Shown: one piece after another, positions 1 through 5,797 of the stretch
How the letters are laid out: each line of letters begins with the position of its first letter
Position numbering within the stretch: the stretch's first letter is position 1
From: an uncultured Veillonella sp.
Lineage (GTDB): Bacteria > Bacillota > Negativicutes > Veillonellales > Veillonellaceae
Assembly (NCBI GenBank): GCA_915066865.1
Contig: CAJZEE010000090.1
Span: forward strand, 1 to 7,356
Length of the DNA: 7,356 nt
Direction: 5' to 3'
Made by a program: the position numbers and the translations under genes
The notes under the pieces: model-generated
Databases searched by the model: none
Told to the model about the DNA's origin: nothing
Seen by the model: the letters and a program-made list of their open reading frames with translations, nothing else

Positions 1-482
1 TAAGGCTTAAAAATCATTTGTTCTAGCTTTGCTTGTTGACGTATTTCACCATTTACTGCTGTCGTAATAGTAGCACCTTCAAAGTCAAAATCATCAGGAG
101 ATACAATATTAGGACCAATAGGAGCAAAGTGATCAAGCGATTTGCCAAGAATCCATTGAGAGCCTCTAAATTGTAATGTACGGGCAGATACGTCATTGCC
201 AATGGTATAGCCTAAGATATGTTCCATTGCCTTTTCAGGAGATATGTTTTTACCAGATTTACCGATGATGATAACTAATTCTCCTTCATAATCGTAATGG
301 AAAGTTTCGTCTTCAATGGTAATTGTATCATGATTACCTGCAAGAGCATTTAATGTTTTCATAAAGATTTCTGGAAAATCATGTGTAGCTAGACTAGTTT
401 CAGCAATATGATCAGCGTAGTTAAGGCCAATACAAATGATACTTTTAGGATTAGGAATTAAAAAATGTTTATTTTCGTTCAT
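1..482 (-). CDS. Fumarylacetoacetate hydrolase (FAH) family protein, C-terminus cut by window edge
   Basis: About 160 N-terminal residues are present and the frame is open to the window edge. FAH-superfamily enzymes are metal-dependent and cleave or decarboxylate or tautomerise 2-oxo acids such as acylpyruvates and oxaloacetate; the substrate here cannot be told. Visible motifs are NYADHIAE (residues 21-28), YEGELVIIIGK (65-75), GNDVSARTLQ (95-104) and GKSLDHFAPIGP (113-124). The predicted metal ligands are E66, E68 and D97, and the catalytic pair H25/E28. Their spacing matches that recalled for human FAHD1 (H30/E33; E71, E73, D102), which favours a FAHD1-like enzyme (oxaloacetate or acylpyruvate chemistry); this is inference. 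The ATG at 482 is preceded by AGGAGG (491-496 on this strand) eight bases upstream. The gene is divergent from the branched-chain aminotransferase across a 287-base gap. Confidence 0.9.
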   Translation of the reverse strand, partial: MNENKHFLIPNPKSIICIGLNYADHIAETSLATHDFPEIFMKTLNALAGNHDTITIEDETFHYDYEGELVIIIGKSGKNISPEKAMEHILGYTIGNDVSARTLQFRGSQWILGKSLDHFAPIGPNIVSPDDFDFEGATITTAVNGEIRQQAKLEQMIFKP

Positions 483-526
483 AATAGGGACCTCCTAGTA
501 AAATAGGATAATGTATATCTGAAATT

Positions 527-532
527 ATTATA
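527..532 (-). promoter_or_regulatory. Possible -10 element for the FAH-family gene
   Basis: A perfect TATAAT reads on the minus strand about 45 bases upstream of the FAH-family start. No good -35 is found; at 17-base spacing the hexamer is TATAGC (550-555), which falls inside the large inverted repeat at 537-607. A protein binding that repeat would therefore cover the upstream part of this promoter. The region is very AT-rich, so a chance match is possible. Confidence 0.35.
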
Positions 533-536
533 ATAT

Positions 537-607
537 AAATAGGGCGGCAGCTATACTGTAAAGAAACAATTTTTATATTCAATGATAGTATAGCTGGTGG
601 CCTATTT
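537..607. repeat. Long imperfect inverted repeat in the divergent intergenic region
   Basis: The two arms, 537-559 and 585-607, are 23 bases each. They pair as AAATAGG with CCTATTT (7 bp), then a four-base section with two G/G mismatches, then CAGCTATACT with AGTATAGCTG (10 bp), then two further pairs. Nineteen positions are Watson-Crick and two more can form G-U pairs in plus-strand RNA. The loop is 25 bases. No U-tract follows on either strand, so it is not an intrinsic terminator. It lies just upstream of the FAH -10 candidate and about 100 bases upstream of the aminotransferase promoter. It could be a regulator site, a small structured RNA or a decayed element. Confidence 0.75.
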
Positions 608-706
608 GATAATATACATATCTATTAATATGTTACCTATGTATAGATGATATATCTTAATAGATACTATATCTGTATATATAATTTATCATCTCTATAG
701 AATCTA

Positions 707-735
707 TTGAAAATACAAGATGATAGTGATAAGAT
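707..735 (+). promoter_or_regulatory. Promoter of the branched-chain aminotransferase gene
   Basis: TTGAAA (707-712), a 17-base spacer and TAAGAT (730-735), with a TG at 727-728 giving an extended -10. Transcription would begin near 742, leaving a leader of about 28 bases that contains the ribosome binding site. An 8-bp inverted repeat, TATCATCT (687-694) and AGATGATA (718-725), flanks the -35 and could be an operator. Confidence 0.65.
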
Positions 736-769
736 TAAGTGTATATCAATATAAATGGAGGTTATTGTT

Positions 770-1792
770 ATGAGCAAGAATATTGATTGGGATAATCTCG
801 GTTTTGGTTATGTAGAAACCGAATACCGTTATTTGACTACATATAAAGATGGTAAATGGGACGAAGGTGGTTTAATTACTGATGCTAACGTTGTCCTTAA
901 TGAATGTGCTGGAGTATTCCAATACGCTCAAACTGTCTTTGAAGGGTTGAAAGCATACTACACAAAAGATGGTCATATCGTATGCTTCCGTCCAGATTTG
1001 AATGCAGAACGTTTGAATCAATCCTGTGAACGCCTTGTAATGCCTACATTACCTGAAGATCGTTTCCTCGAAGCTGTAAAAGAAGTTGTAAAAGCAAATA
1101 AAGACTTTGTTCCTCCATATGGTCATGGTGCAAGCCTTTATATTCGCCCTTACATGATGGGTACAAACTCCGTTATCGGTGTAAAACCTGCTGATGAATA
1201 TCAATTCCGTGTGTTTACAACACCAGTAGGCCCTTACTTCAAAGGTGGTGCTAAACCAATCAAAATTCGTATCACTGATTTTGATCGTGCAGCTCCTCAT
1301 GGTACTGGGCATATTAAAGCTGGCTTGAACTATGCTATGAGTTTGTATGCTATCACTGATGCTCATAACAAAGGCTATGCAGAAAATATGTATCTTGATG
1401 CGGCTACTCGTACACATGTAGAAGAAACTGGTGGTGCTAACTTCATCTTCATTACTAAAGATGGTAAATTAGTTACACCTAAATCTGATAGTATATTGCC
1501 ATCTATTACACGTCGTTCTTTGATGTATGTAGCAGAACACTACCTTGGTATGACTGTAGAAAATCGTCCTGTTCGTAAAGATGAATTAAAAGATTTTGCT
1601 GAAATTGGTCTTTGTGGTACAGCGGCTGTTATTTCTCCAGTAGGCCAAATCGATACTCCAGAAGGTACTATTAATGTACCTGCTGGCATGGATGATATGG
1701 GTCCTATCACTAAAAAATTATATGACACATTACTTGGCATTCAACATGGTGAAATCGAAGCTCCTGAAGGCTGGGTAGTTAAAATTTGCTAA
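770..1792 (+). CDS. ilvE: Branched-chain amino acid aminotransferase (fold type IV PLP enzyme)
   Basis: A 340-residue cytoplasmic enzyme that interconverts leucine, isoleucine and valine with their 2-oxo acids using 2-oxoglutarate/glutamate. Length and motifs fit the longer BCAT group (eukaryotic BCAT/IlvK-like) rather than the roughly 310-residue E. coli IlvE type. The PLP-binding lysine is K183 in GTGHIKAGLNYAMSLYA. E219 in ETGGANF sits where the family glutamate contacts the PLP ring nitrogen, and CGTAAVISPVG supplies the later phosphate/substrate loop. YAQTVFEGLKAY and RPDLNAERL are typical N-terminal BCAT motifs. The start is ATG 770, eight bases after GGAGG (757-761). An in-frame ATG at 755 overlaps that ribosome binding site and lies too near the promoter to be likely. 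It is a single-gene unit with its own promoter and terminator. Family call is firm; substrate range is inferred. Confidence 0.95.
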   Translation: MSKNIDWDNLGFGYVETEYRYLTTYKDGKWDEGGLITDANVVLNECAGVFQYAQTVFEGLKAYYTKDGHIVCFRPDLNAERLNQSCERLVMPTLPEDRFLEAVKEVVKANKDFVPPYGHGASLYIRPYMMGTNSVIGVKPADEYQFRVFTTPVGPYFKGGAKPIKIRITDFDRAAPHGTGHIKAGLNYAMSLYAITDAHNKGYAENMYLDAATRTHVEETGGANFIFITKDGKLVTPKSDSILPSITRRSLMYVAEHYLGMTVENRPVRKDELKDFAEIGLCGTAAVISPVGQIDTPEGTINVPAGMDDMGPITKKLYDTLLGIQHGEIEAPEGWVVKIC

Positions 1793-1814
1793 TCCTTTAG
1801 TAGATTATATAATT

Positions 1815-1850
1815 TAATATGTAAATAGAAACTAATATGTAAATAGAAAC
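1815..1850. repeat. Perfect 18-base tandem duplication
   Basis: TAATATGTAAATAGAAAC occurs twice with no gap (1815-1832 and 1833-1850), directly against the stem of the aminotransferase terminator. It looks like a recent slippage or tandem-duplication event in non-coding sequence. No function is evident. Confidence 0.95.
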
Positions 1851-1881
1851 GGCATCTATCATTTGATAGATGCCATTTTTT
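1851..1881 (+). terminator. Intrinsic terminator of the branched-chain aminotransferase
   Basis: A perfect 10-bp stem, GGCATCTATC/GATAGATGCC (1851-1860 and 1865-1874), with a four-base ATTT loop, is followed by one A and six Ts. On the minus strand the stem is followed by GTTTCTATTT, a poorer U-tract, so it may stop the convergent thioesterase transcript only weakly. Confidence 0.92.
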
Positions 1882-1948
1882 GTATTTTATTATTTTAATA
1901 AAGTAAATAAGATATTAGCAATAAACCTATTAGTAAAATAGTAGACTA

Positions 1949-2345
1949 TTAGTTAGATTTTGCTCTACTATGCACCTTAGCCATAAATTTTTCGTTGTTA
2001 ATAACAAATCGTTCATGTGTGCCACGACCAATAATACCAACACCATCAGAGGCTTCAATATCGAATGTTATTTTACGACCTTCTACAGCACTTACAGTAG
2101 CTTTTGCTGTTACTGTTGCGCCTAAAGGCGTAGGGGCCTCATGAGTAATAGATAGGGAGATACCTACTGTGCCTTCACCGTCCTCTAAATATGGCTGTAC
2201 TGCAGCTTGTGCAGCTTCCTCCATAAGTGCGTGCACACATCGCTGGTGTAGCAAAGACCTCTAAAGAACCAGACTTCATTGTTTTTGCAATATTAGATTC
2301 AGTTACTATAACTGTTGCTGTAGCTGTTTGACCTGCTGATACCAT
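1949..2345 (-). pseudogene. FlK-like hotdog-fold acyl-CoA thioesterase, frameshifted
   Basis: The gene starts at ATG 2345 behind GAAGGT (2351-2356) and reads MVSAGQTATATV... to FATPAMCA, then loses frame; the first frame stops at 2175-2177 after 56 residues. The remainder (LMEEAAQAAV... to HSRAKSN, stop at 1949-1951) lies in another frame, open from about 2254. Removing one copy of a tandem GCAC (2227-2234) restores a 130-residue protein. In that protein T33, E41 and H67 have exactly the spacing of the T42/E50/H76 triad of fluoroacetyl-CoA thioesterase FlK. The family hydrolyses short acyl-CoA thioesters, but most bacterial relatives have unknown substrates. As written, the catalytic Thr is separated from Glu and His, so neither piece should be active. 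The downstream piece has no convincing ribosome binding site of its own. A sequencing error, a strain variant or a reversible slippage mutation remain possible. Confidence 0.85.
2227..2234. repeat. Tandem 4-base duplication (GTGC)x2 that breaks the thioesterase frame
   Basis: On the coding (minus) strand this reads GCACGCAC. A single copy would give in-frame Cys-Ala-Leu-Met-Glu-Glu, the expected motif after FATPAM. The extra copy shifts the frame by +4 bases. Confidence 0.85.
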
Positions 2346-2375
2346 ATTATACCTTCTTTCACTAAGAATATTCTC

Positions 2376-2392
2376 ATTATACTAGTATTATA
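2376..2392 (-). promoter_or_regulatory. Possible promoter -10 elements of the thioesterase gene
   Basis: Two overlapping-region TATAAT hexamers read on the minus strand (2376-2381 and 2387-2392), about 31-47 bases upstream of the thioesterase start. Between and across them lies the palindrome ATACTAGTAT (2379-2388). No strong -35 is seen at usual spacing. AT-richness limits confidence. Confidence 0.4.
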
Positions 2393-2431
2393 CATCTAAA
2401 ATTAATTATTATGCTATTGAAATTATATATA

Positions 2432-2496
2432 TTTTAACTGGTAATACCTTAGGAAATAGAATGTTTATGATCTAAAAACAATAGTTTTAACTGGTA
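2432..2496. repeat. Pair of 12-base direct repeats (TTTTAACTGGTA)
   Basis: TTTTAACTGGTA is found at 2432-2443 and 2485-2496, offset by 53 bases, close to five helical turns, in the region between the divergent thioesterase and TVP38/TMEM64 genes. This arrangement would suit two DNA-bound regulator molecules on the same face. That role is inferred. Confidence 0.7.
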
Positions 2497-2551
2497 GAAA
2501 TTAGATAAATAGAGTATTAAAATTGCTATTCAGATTAAAATTAAAGAAATG

Positions 2552-2590
2552 TAACTAGTTATAACTGTTCTATAGAATACGTGATATAAT
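2552..2590 (+). promoter_or_regulatory. Extended -10 promoter and adjoining palindrome upstream of the TVP38/TMEM64 gene
   Basis: A TG (2582-2583) one base before a perfect TATAAT (2585-2590) makes an extended -10, which can work with a weak -35; no good -35 hexamer is present. The perfect palindrome TAACTAGTTA (2552-2561) and the overlapping GTTATAAC (2558-2565) sit at the -35 position and may be an operator. The predicted start near 2597 gives a leader of about 23 bases. Confidence 0.6.
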
Positions 2591-2619
2591 GAAGCTAGTC
2601 TTTTTAATACGAGGTATAT

Positions 2620-3357
2620 ATGAGTAAAAGAAATTTAAAACCTTCTGGTGAAGGTTGGGTACAGTTAATAGCAGGTATTGGTTTCATTGTTTTATTAATT
2701 GTCATAAATATAGTAGATCCTACGTTTTATCCGACTATGTGGCACTTGGCAACGAGTGGCTCTATGGAGGAGGTAGCGGAGTATATTCAAAGCTTTGGTC
2801 CTATGGCCATGGTGGTGAGTATGGTCCTCGATATTTTTGTTAATGCCGTAGGCTTTTTACCATCGATCTTTATATCTACAGCTAATGGCTTGGTATTTGG
2901 TATGTGGCCTGGGATTATTATCTCTTGGCTTGCTGAAACGATTGGTGTGGTCATCAGTTTTTACATTATGCGTTACTTCTTACGTGATACAGCGGACAAG
3001 TTGATTGCTAAAAGTACCGTGTTAATGAAAGTAGATGATTTTTCGGGTAAAAACGGTTTTGTGGTCATGTTATTTGCACGATCCTTACCGTACTTCCCGT
3101 CTGGCGTTATTACAGCCTTAGGGGCCATTAGTAAAATCAAACCTAGAGATTATATATTGGCAAACTTGATCGGTAAATTCCCATCAACAGCTCTTGAAGT
3201 AGCTATCGGTACAGATATTGTAAACTTCCAAGAGAATATGGGGCGCTTAGGAATCATCGTAGTTGTTGCAGGGGTTGTATACTTTATTCTTTGGAAAGTA
3301 TATAAGAACTACATCAATAAGAAAAATGCTGAACAAGAGCATGATCCTAATGCTTAA
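2620..3357 (+). CDS. TVP38/TMEM64 (VTT/DedA-superfamily) integral membrane protein
   Basis: A 245-residue membrane protein. Hydrophobic segments lie at about 13-32, 61-80, 98-120, 147-170 and 208-227. The central part carries the family hallmarks: a re-entrant-type stretch FLPSIFISTANGLVFGMWPG (79-98), then ETIGVVISFYIMRYF (106-120), then LFARSLPYFPSGVITALGA (151-169) with the R154-x-x-P157-x-x-P160 pattern and the trailing KPRDYILANLIGKFP. VTT-superfamily proteins are linked to lipid scrambling or lipid-carrier transport and to proton-dependent membrane homeostasis; the role of bacterial TVP38-type members is mostly unknown. The C-terminal tail after 228 is charged and probably cytoplasmic. 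The ATG follows GAGG (2611-2614) by five bases. The aminotransferase starts 56 bases downstream with no terminator between, so co-transcription is likely, though no functional tie is evident. Confidence 0.9.
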   Translation: MSKRNLKPSGEGWVQLIAGIGFIVLLIVINIVDPTFYPTMWHLATSGSMEEVAEYIQSFGPMAMVVSMVLDIFVNAVGFLPSIFISTANGLVFGMWPGIIISWLAETIGVVISFYIMRYFLRDTADKLIAKSTVLMKVDDFSGKNGFVVMLFARSLPYFPSGVITALGAISKIKPRDYILANLIGKFPSTALEVAIGTDIVNFQENMGRLGIIVVVAGVVYFILWKVYKNYINKKNAEQEHDPNA

Positions 3358-3413
3358 CAATTTCTAATTAATTAAATGTTATTCAATTTAGTATATATGA
3401 AAGAGGCGATAGT

Positions 3414-4607
3414 ATGAGCTTTTCTCTTCCTGAACGCGTAACCTTAAAAGGTCCAAATTTTATTCGTGAAGTATTCGAACGTGGCGTAGGTGTAGAAGGT
3501 TTTATCAGCTTTGGTATCGGTAATCCAGCACCAGAAGCGATTCCTGTAGAAATCATCGAAAAGGCTTTTGATGAAGTGGTTCACTCTAATCCAATGAGTC
3601 TTTTACAATATGGACCAATGCAAGGTGATGCACGATTAGCAGAATTGACATTAGATCGTCTTGTAAAAACACATAAGATGAATCCGGAAGGACAAGGTCT
3701 TATCATCTCTAATGGGGCGGGTCAACTCTTAGGTCTTGTACCGATTACTGTATTAGAACCTGGCGATGAAGTATACATGGATGAATTCACTTTCACTAGT
3801 GCAATCAATTCTGTACGTAACATGGGTGGTAAAGCATTAGGTATTAAAACTGACGAGCACGGTATGATTCCAAGCGAATTAGAAAAAGCGGTCCAATCTG
3901 GTAAAGGTAAATATATTTATCTAATTCCTAACTTCCAGAATCCAACAGGCATTACTATGCCTTTAGAACGACGTAAGGAGATTTATGCTATTGCATCTAA
4001 ATATGATTTATTTATCTATGAAGATGATCCATATGGTGAAATTCGTTTTGCTGGCGAATATATTCCAACTTTCAAATCATTTGATATCGAAGATCGTGTT
4101 CTGTATGCAGGTTCTTACTCTAAGACTTTATCTGCAGGCTTACGAGTAGGATTTCTATTTGGTCCTGCTAAAGTGATTGAAGCCATCCAAGCATTGAAAA
4201 ATAATACGGCCGGTCAAATGCCATTAGTAACTCAAAAGGTGGTAGCAAAGGTTCTGGAGACCATTGATTACGATGCTCATTTAGATAATGTACGAAAAGT
4301 ATATAAAATGAAATGTGAGGCTTTACTTAATGCTTTTGAAAAGTATGCGAGTTCTAAAGTTCATTTGACACAACCTACAGGTGGTATGTTTGCATGGATG
4401 ACGATGCCTGAGGATGTAGATTGTGATGTATTCTTTGAAACTTGTATGGATCGCAATGTAGGGATTATTAAATGTGGTGCCTTTGCAGCAGATGGGGCAG
4501 GAGAAGGACATGCATTTCGTTTGAGCTATACGGTGCCAACAGTAGAGGAAATTAAAAAGGGGATGGAAATTCTCGGCGGGTTAACTAAAGAATTTTGTGG
4601 TGAGTAA
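3414..4607 (+). CDS. Fold-type I PLP-dependent aminotransferase, LysN/Aro8-like
   Basis: A 397-residue cytoplasmic aminotransferase of class I/II without an N-terminal GntR/MocR DNA-binding domain. SNGAGQLLGL (99-108) is the PLP phosphate loop. NFQNPTG (173-179) holds the Asn that contacts the PLP oxygen (N176). YEDDPYGEIRF (202-212) holds D204 and Y207. SYSKTLSAGLRVGF (234-247) holds the Schiff-base lysine K237 and phosphate-binding R244, and FRLSYT holds substrate-carboxylate R369. The overall pattern resembles 2-aminoadipate/aromatic/multi-substrate aminotransferases (LysN, ArAT, Aro8 types). All catalytic residues are present; the amino donor cannot be fixed from sequence. The start follows AGAGG (3402-3406) by seven bases. 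It sits 56 bases after the membrane protein gene. No clear terminator follows; the next promoter begins right after its stop. Confidence 0.92.
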   Translation: MSFSLPERVTLKGPNFIREVFERGVGVEGFISFGIGNPAPEAIPVEIIEKAFDEVVHSNPMSLLQYGPMQGDARLAELTLDRLVKTHKMNPEGQGLIISNGAGQLLGLVPITVLEPGDEVYMDEFTFTSAINSVRNMGGKALGIKTDEHGMIPSELEKAVQSGKGKYIYLIPNFQNPTGITMPLERRKEIYAIASKYDLFIYEDDPYGEIRFAGEYIPTFKSFDIEDRVLYAGSYSKTLSAGLRVGFLFGPAKVIEAIQALKNNTAGQMPLVTQKVVAKVLETIDYDAHLDNVRKVYKMKCEALLNAFEKYASSKVHLTQPTGGMFAWMTMPEDVDCDVFFETCMDRNVGIIKCGAFAADGAGEGHAFRLSYTVPTVEEIKKGMEILGGLTKEFCGE

Positions 4608-4611
4608 TATA

Positions 4612-4641
4612 TTGATAATTTTTGATATAACGTGATACAAT
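4612..4641 (+). promoter_or_regulatory. Promoter of the Mrp-family gene
   Basis: TTGATA (4612-4617), an 18-base spacer and TACAAT (4636-4641), with TG at 4633-4634 giving an extended -10. The predicted start near 4648 leaves a leader of about 80 bases. The leader contains a small hairpin, TGAGG/CCTCA (4694-4698 and 4704-4708), just ahead of the ribosome binding site. Confidence 0.7.
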
Positions 4642-4660
4642 GTAAGCGTAGATACATTGT
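4637..4660. promoter_or_regulatory. Inverted repeat overlapping the Mrp promoter, candidate operator
   Basis: ACAATGTA (4637-4644) and TACATTGT (4653-4660) are perfect 8-bp inverted halves separated by eight bases. The dyad covers most of the -10 and the expected transcription start, a classic repressor position. The regulator is not identifiable from this window. Confidence 0.55.
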
Positions 4661-4727
4661 GTTTACCATATAAAAAAGTTTTTAATATAGATGTGAGGTA
4701 TAGCCTCAAAGAAAGTAGGTGTTTACT

Positions 4728-5561
4728 ATGGGTTGCGGTAGCAGCAGTGATTGTGGCGGATGCCCATCTCAATCTTCTGGGTGCGGTGGTGGCGCGCCTC
4801 AACAACCTCAAGATCTTACAGCTCAATTACACGAGCTTAGTTCTGTTAAACATGTAATTGGCGTAGTATCCGGTAAAGGCGGCGTAGGTAAATCCTCCGT
4901 TACCAGCTTGATGGCCATTACAATGGCGCGTAAAGGTTACAAAGTAGGTATCCTCGATGCGGATATTACAGGTCCTTCTATTCCTAAGATGTTCGGCATC
5001 AAGGAAAAAGCATATGCTGATGAAATCGGCATGTATCCTGTAAAATCCAAAGGTGGTATCGACGTTATGTCTGTAAACCTTCTTTTGGAAAATGATACAG
5101 ATCCTGTTTTATGGCGTGGTCCTATTTTAGGAAATGTAGTAAAACAATTCTATACAGATGTTATTTGGAAAGACATCGATTATTTATTCGTTGATATGCC
5201 ACCAGGAACAGGTGACGTTGCGATTACTGTATACCAATCCTTGAAATTGGATGGAATCATCATCGTTACATCTCCTCAAGACTTGGTATCCATGATTGTT
5301 GAAAAAGCAGTTAAAATGGCTGACTTAATGCAAGTGCCTATTATTGGTGTGGTGGAAAACTATTCTTATTTCCATTGCCCAGATAACGGTAAGGATTATC
5401 AAATTTTCGGTGAAAGCCACATCGAAGAAATCCTTCAAAAATATGGTCTATTATTGTTGAACCGTTTACCAATTGATCCGACTATTGCAGACCTTTGTGA
5501 TAAAGGTGATATTGAGTCTATCGAAAAAACAAATTTAGAGGACGTATCTCTACCTGAATAG
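4728..5561 (+). CDS. mrp: Mrp/NBP35-family P-loop ATPase, Fe-S cluster carrier
   Basis: A 277-residue cytoplasmic protein predicted to bind and hand over Fe-S clusters. The N-terminus has four cysteines in a glycine/serine-rich stretch, C3-x5-C9-x2-C12-x6-C19, reminiscent of the N-terminal cluster of NBP35-type proteins. The deviant Walker A is SGKGGVGKSS (48-57) with both signature lysines K50 and K55. DADITGPSIPKMFG (77-90) is the Mrp switch region, and VDMPPGTGD holds Walker B. The usual C-terminal CPxC motif, which bridges a cluster across the dimer, reads C217-P-D-N220, so the second cysteine is absent. The ATG at 4728 follows AGTAGGTG by six bases; an upstream in-frame GTG (4719) overlaps that site and is rejected. 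It is a single-gene unit with its own promoter and terminator. Confidence 0.92.
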   Translation: MGCGSSSDCGGCPSQSSGCGGGAPQQPQDLTAQLHELSSVKHVIGVVSGKGGVGKSSVTSLMAITMARKGYKVGILDADITGPSIPKMFGIKEKAYADEIGMYPVKSKGGIDVMSVNLLLENDTDPVLWRGPILGNVVKQFYTDVIWKDIDYLFVDMPPGTGDVAITVYQSLKLDGIIIVTSPQDLVSMIVEKAVKMADLMQVPIIGVVENYSYFHCPDNGKDYQIFGESHIEEILQKYGLLLLNRLPIDPTIADLCDKGDIESIEKTNLEDVSLPE

Positions 5562-5574
5562 GATTCATATGATG

Positions 5575-5608
5575 AAAGCTGTGCATACTTAGTAATGCAC
5601 AGCTTTTT
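5575..5608 (+). terminator. Intrinsic terminator of the Mrp-family gene
   Basis: A 12-bp stem, AAAGCTGTGCAT paired with ATGCACAGCTTT (5575-5586 and 5595-5606), has an eight-base loop and a T-run ending at 5608. It begins 13 bases after the stop codon. The leading As and trailing Ts make it partly symmetrical. Confidence 0.92.
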
Positions 5609-5655
5609 ATCAAATCTTTTTATCGTGAAGTATATTATATTTATGGTAAGAAGCT

Positions 5656-5675
5656 AGAATTATATCTTTAATTCT
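5656..5675. repeat. Inverted repeat upstream of the DASS transporter gene
   Basis: AGAATTA (5656-5662) and TAATTCT (5669-5675) are perfect 7-bp inverted halves with a six-base spacer. It lies about 120 bases before the transporter start and could be a regulator site. It does not have the 7-1-7 form of a Fur or PerR box. Confidence 0.5.
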
Positions 5676-5700
5676 CATACTACAGAAATACTGAACATAG

Positions 5701-5729
5701 TTAGTATAGATTTTTATTTTTCTTAAAAT
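5701..5729 (+). promoter_or_regulatory. Weak promoter candidate for the DASS transporter
   Basis: TTAGTA (5701-5706), a 17-base spacer and TAAAAT (5724-5729). The -10 matches consensus at five of six bases but the -35 at only three. The preceding terminator makes a promoter somewhere in 5609-5780 necessary; this is the best match seen. Confidence 0.3.
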
Positions 5730-5797
5730 GATACCATAGGGGGTACTGGCATTTTATTGGATGAATGTTAATGTTTTTCTAAGTAGGAGGTATGTGT

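Noticed and set aside
755..769. Upstream ATG for the branched-chain aminotransferase (five extra residues)
   Set aside because: It overlaps the GGAGG that serves ATG 770 at ideal spacing and has no ribosome binding site of its own.
541..769. T-box or amino-acid riboswitch ahead of the branched-chain aminotransferase
   Set aside because: No T-box consensus, no specifier stem and no terminator/antiterminator pair with a U-tract; the best promoter leaves only a leader of about 28 bases.
1049..1417. 122-residue minus-strand open frame inside the branched-chain aminotransferase
   Set aside because: It lies wholly antisense to a well-supported gene, is cysteine- and histidine-rich in an unstructured way, matches no family I know, and has no ribosome binding site.
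2175..2254. Programmed ribosomal frameshift in the thioesterase gene
   Set aside because: There is no slippery heptamer, stimulatory structure or family precedent, and a simple GCAC duplication explains the break.
4694..4708. Riboswitch in the Mrp leader
   Set aside because: Only a 5-bp hairpin is seen, too small and without conserved riboswitch sequence, so it is noted only as a leader hairpin.
4581..4857. Two overlapping open frames (plus and minus) around the start of the Mrp gene
   Set aside because: Both are composition artefacts of the promoter and the Gly/Cys-coding stretch and lack protein-like features; the Mrp frame explains the region.
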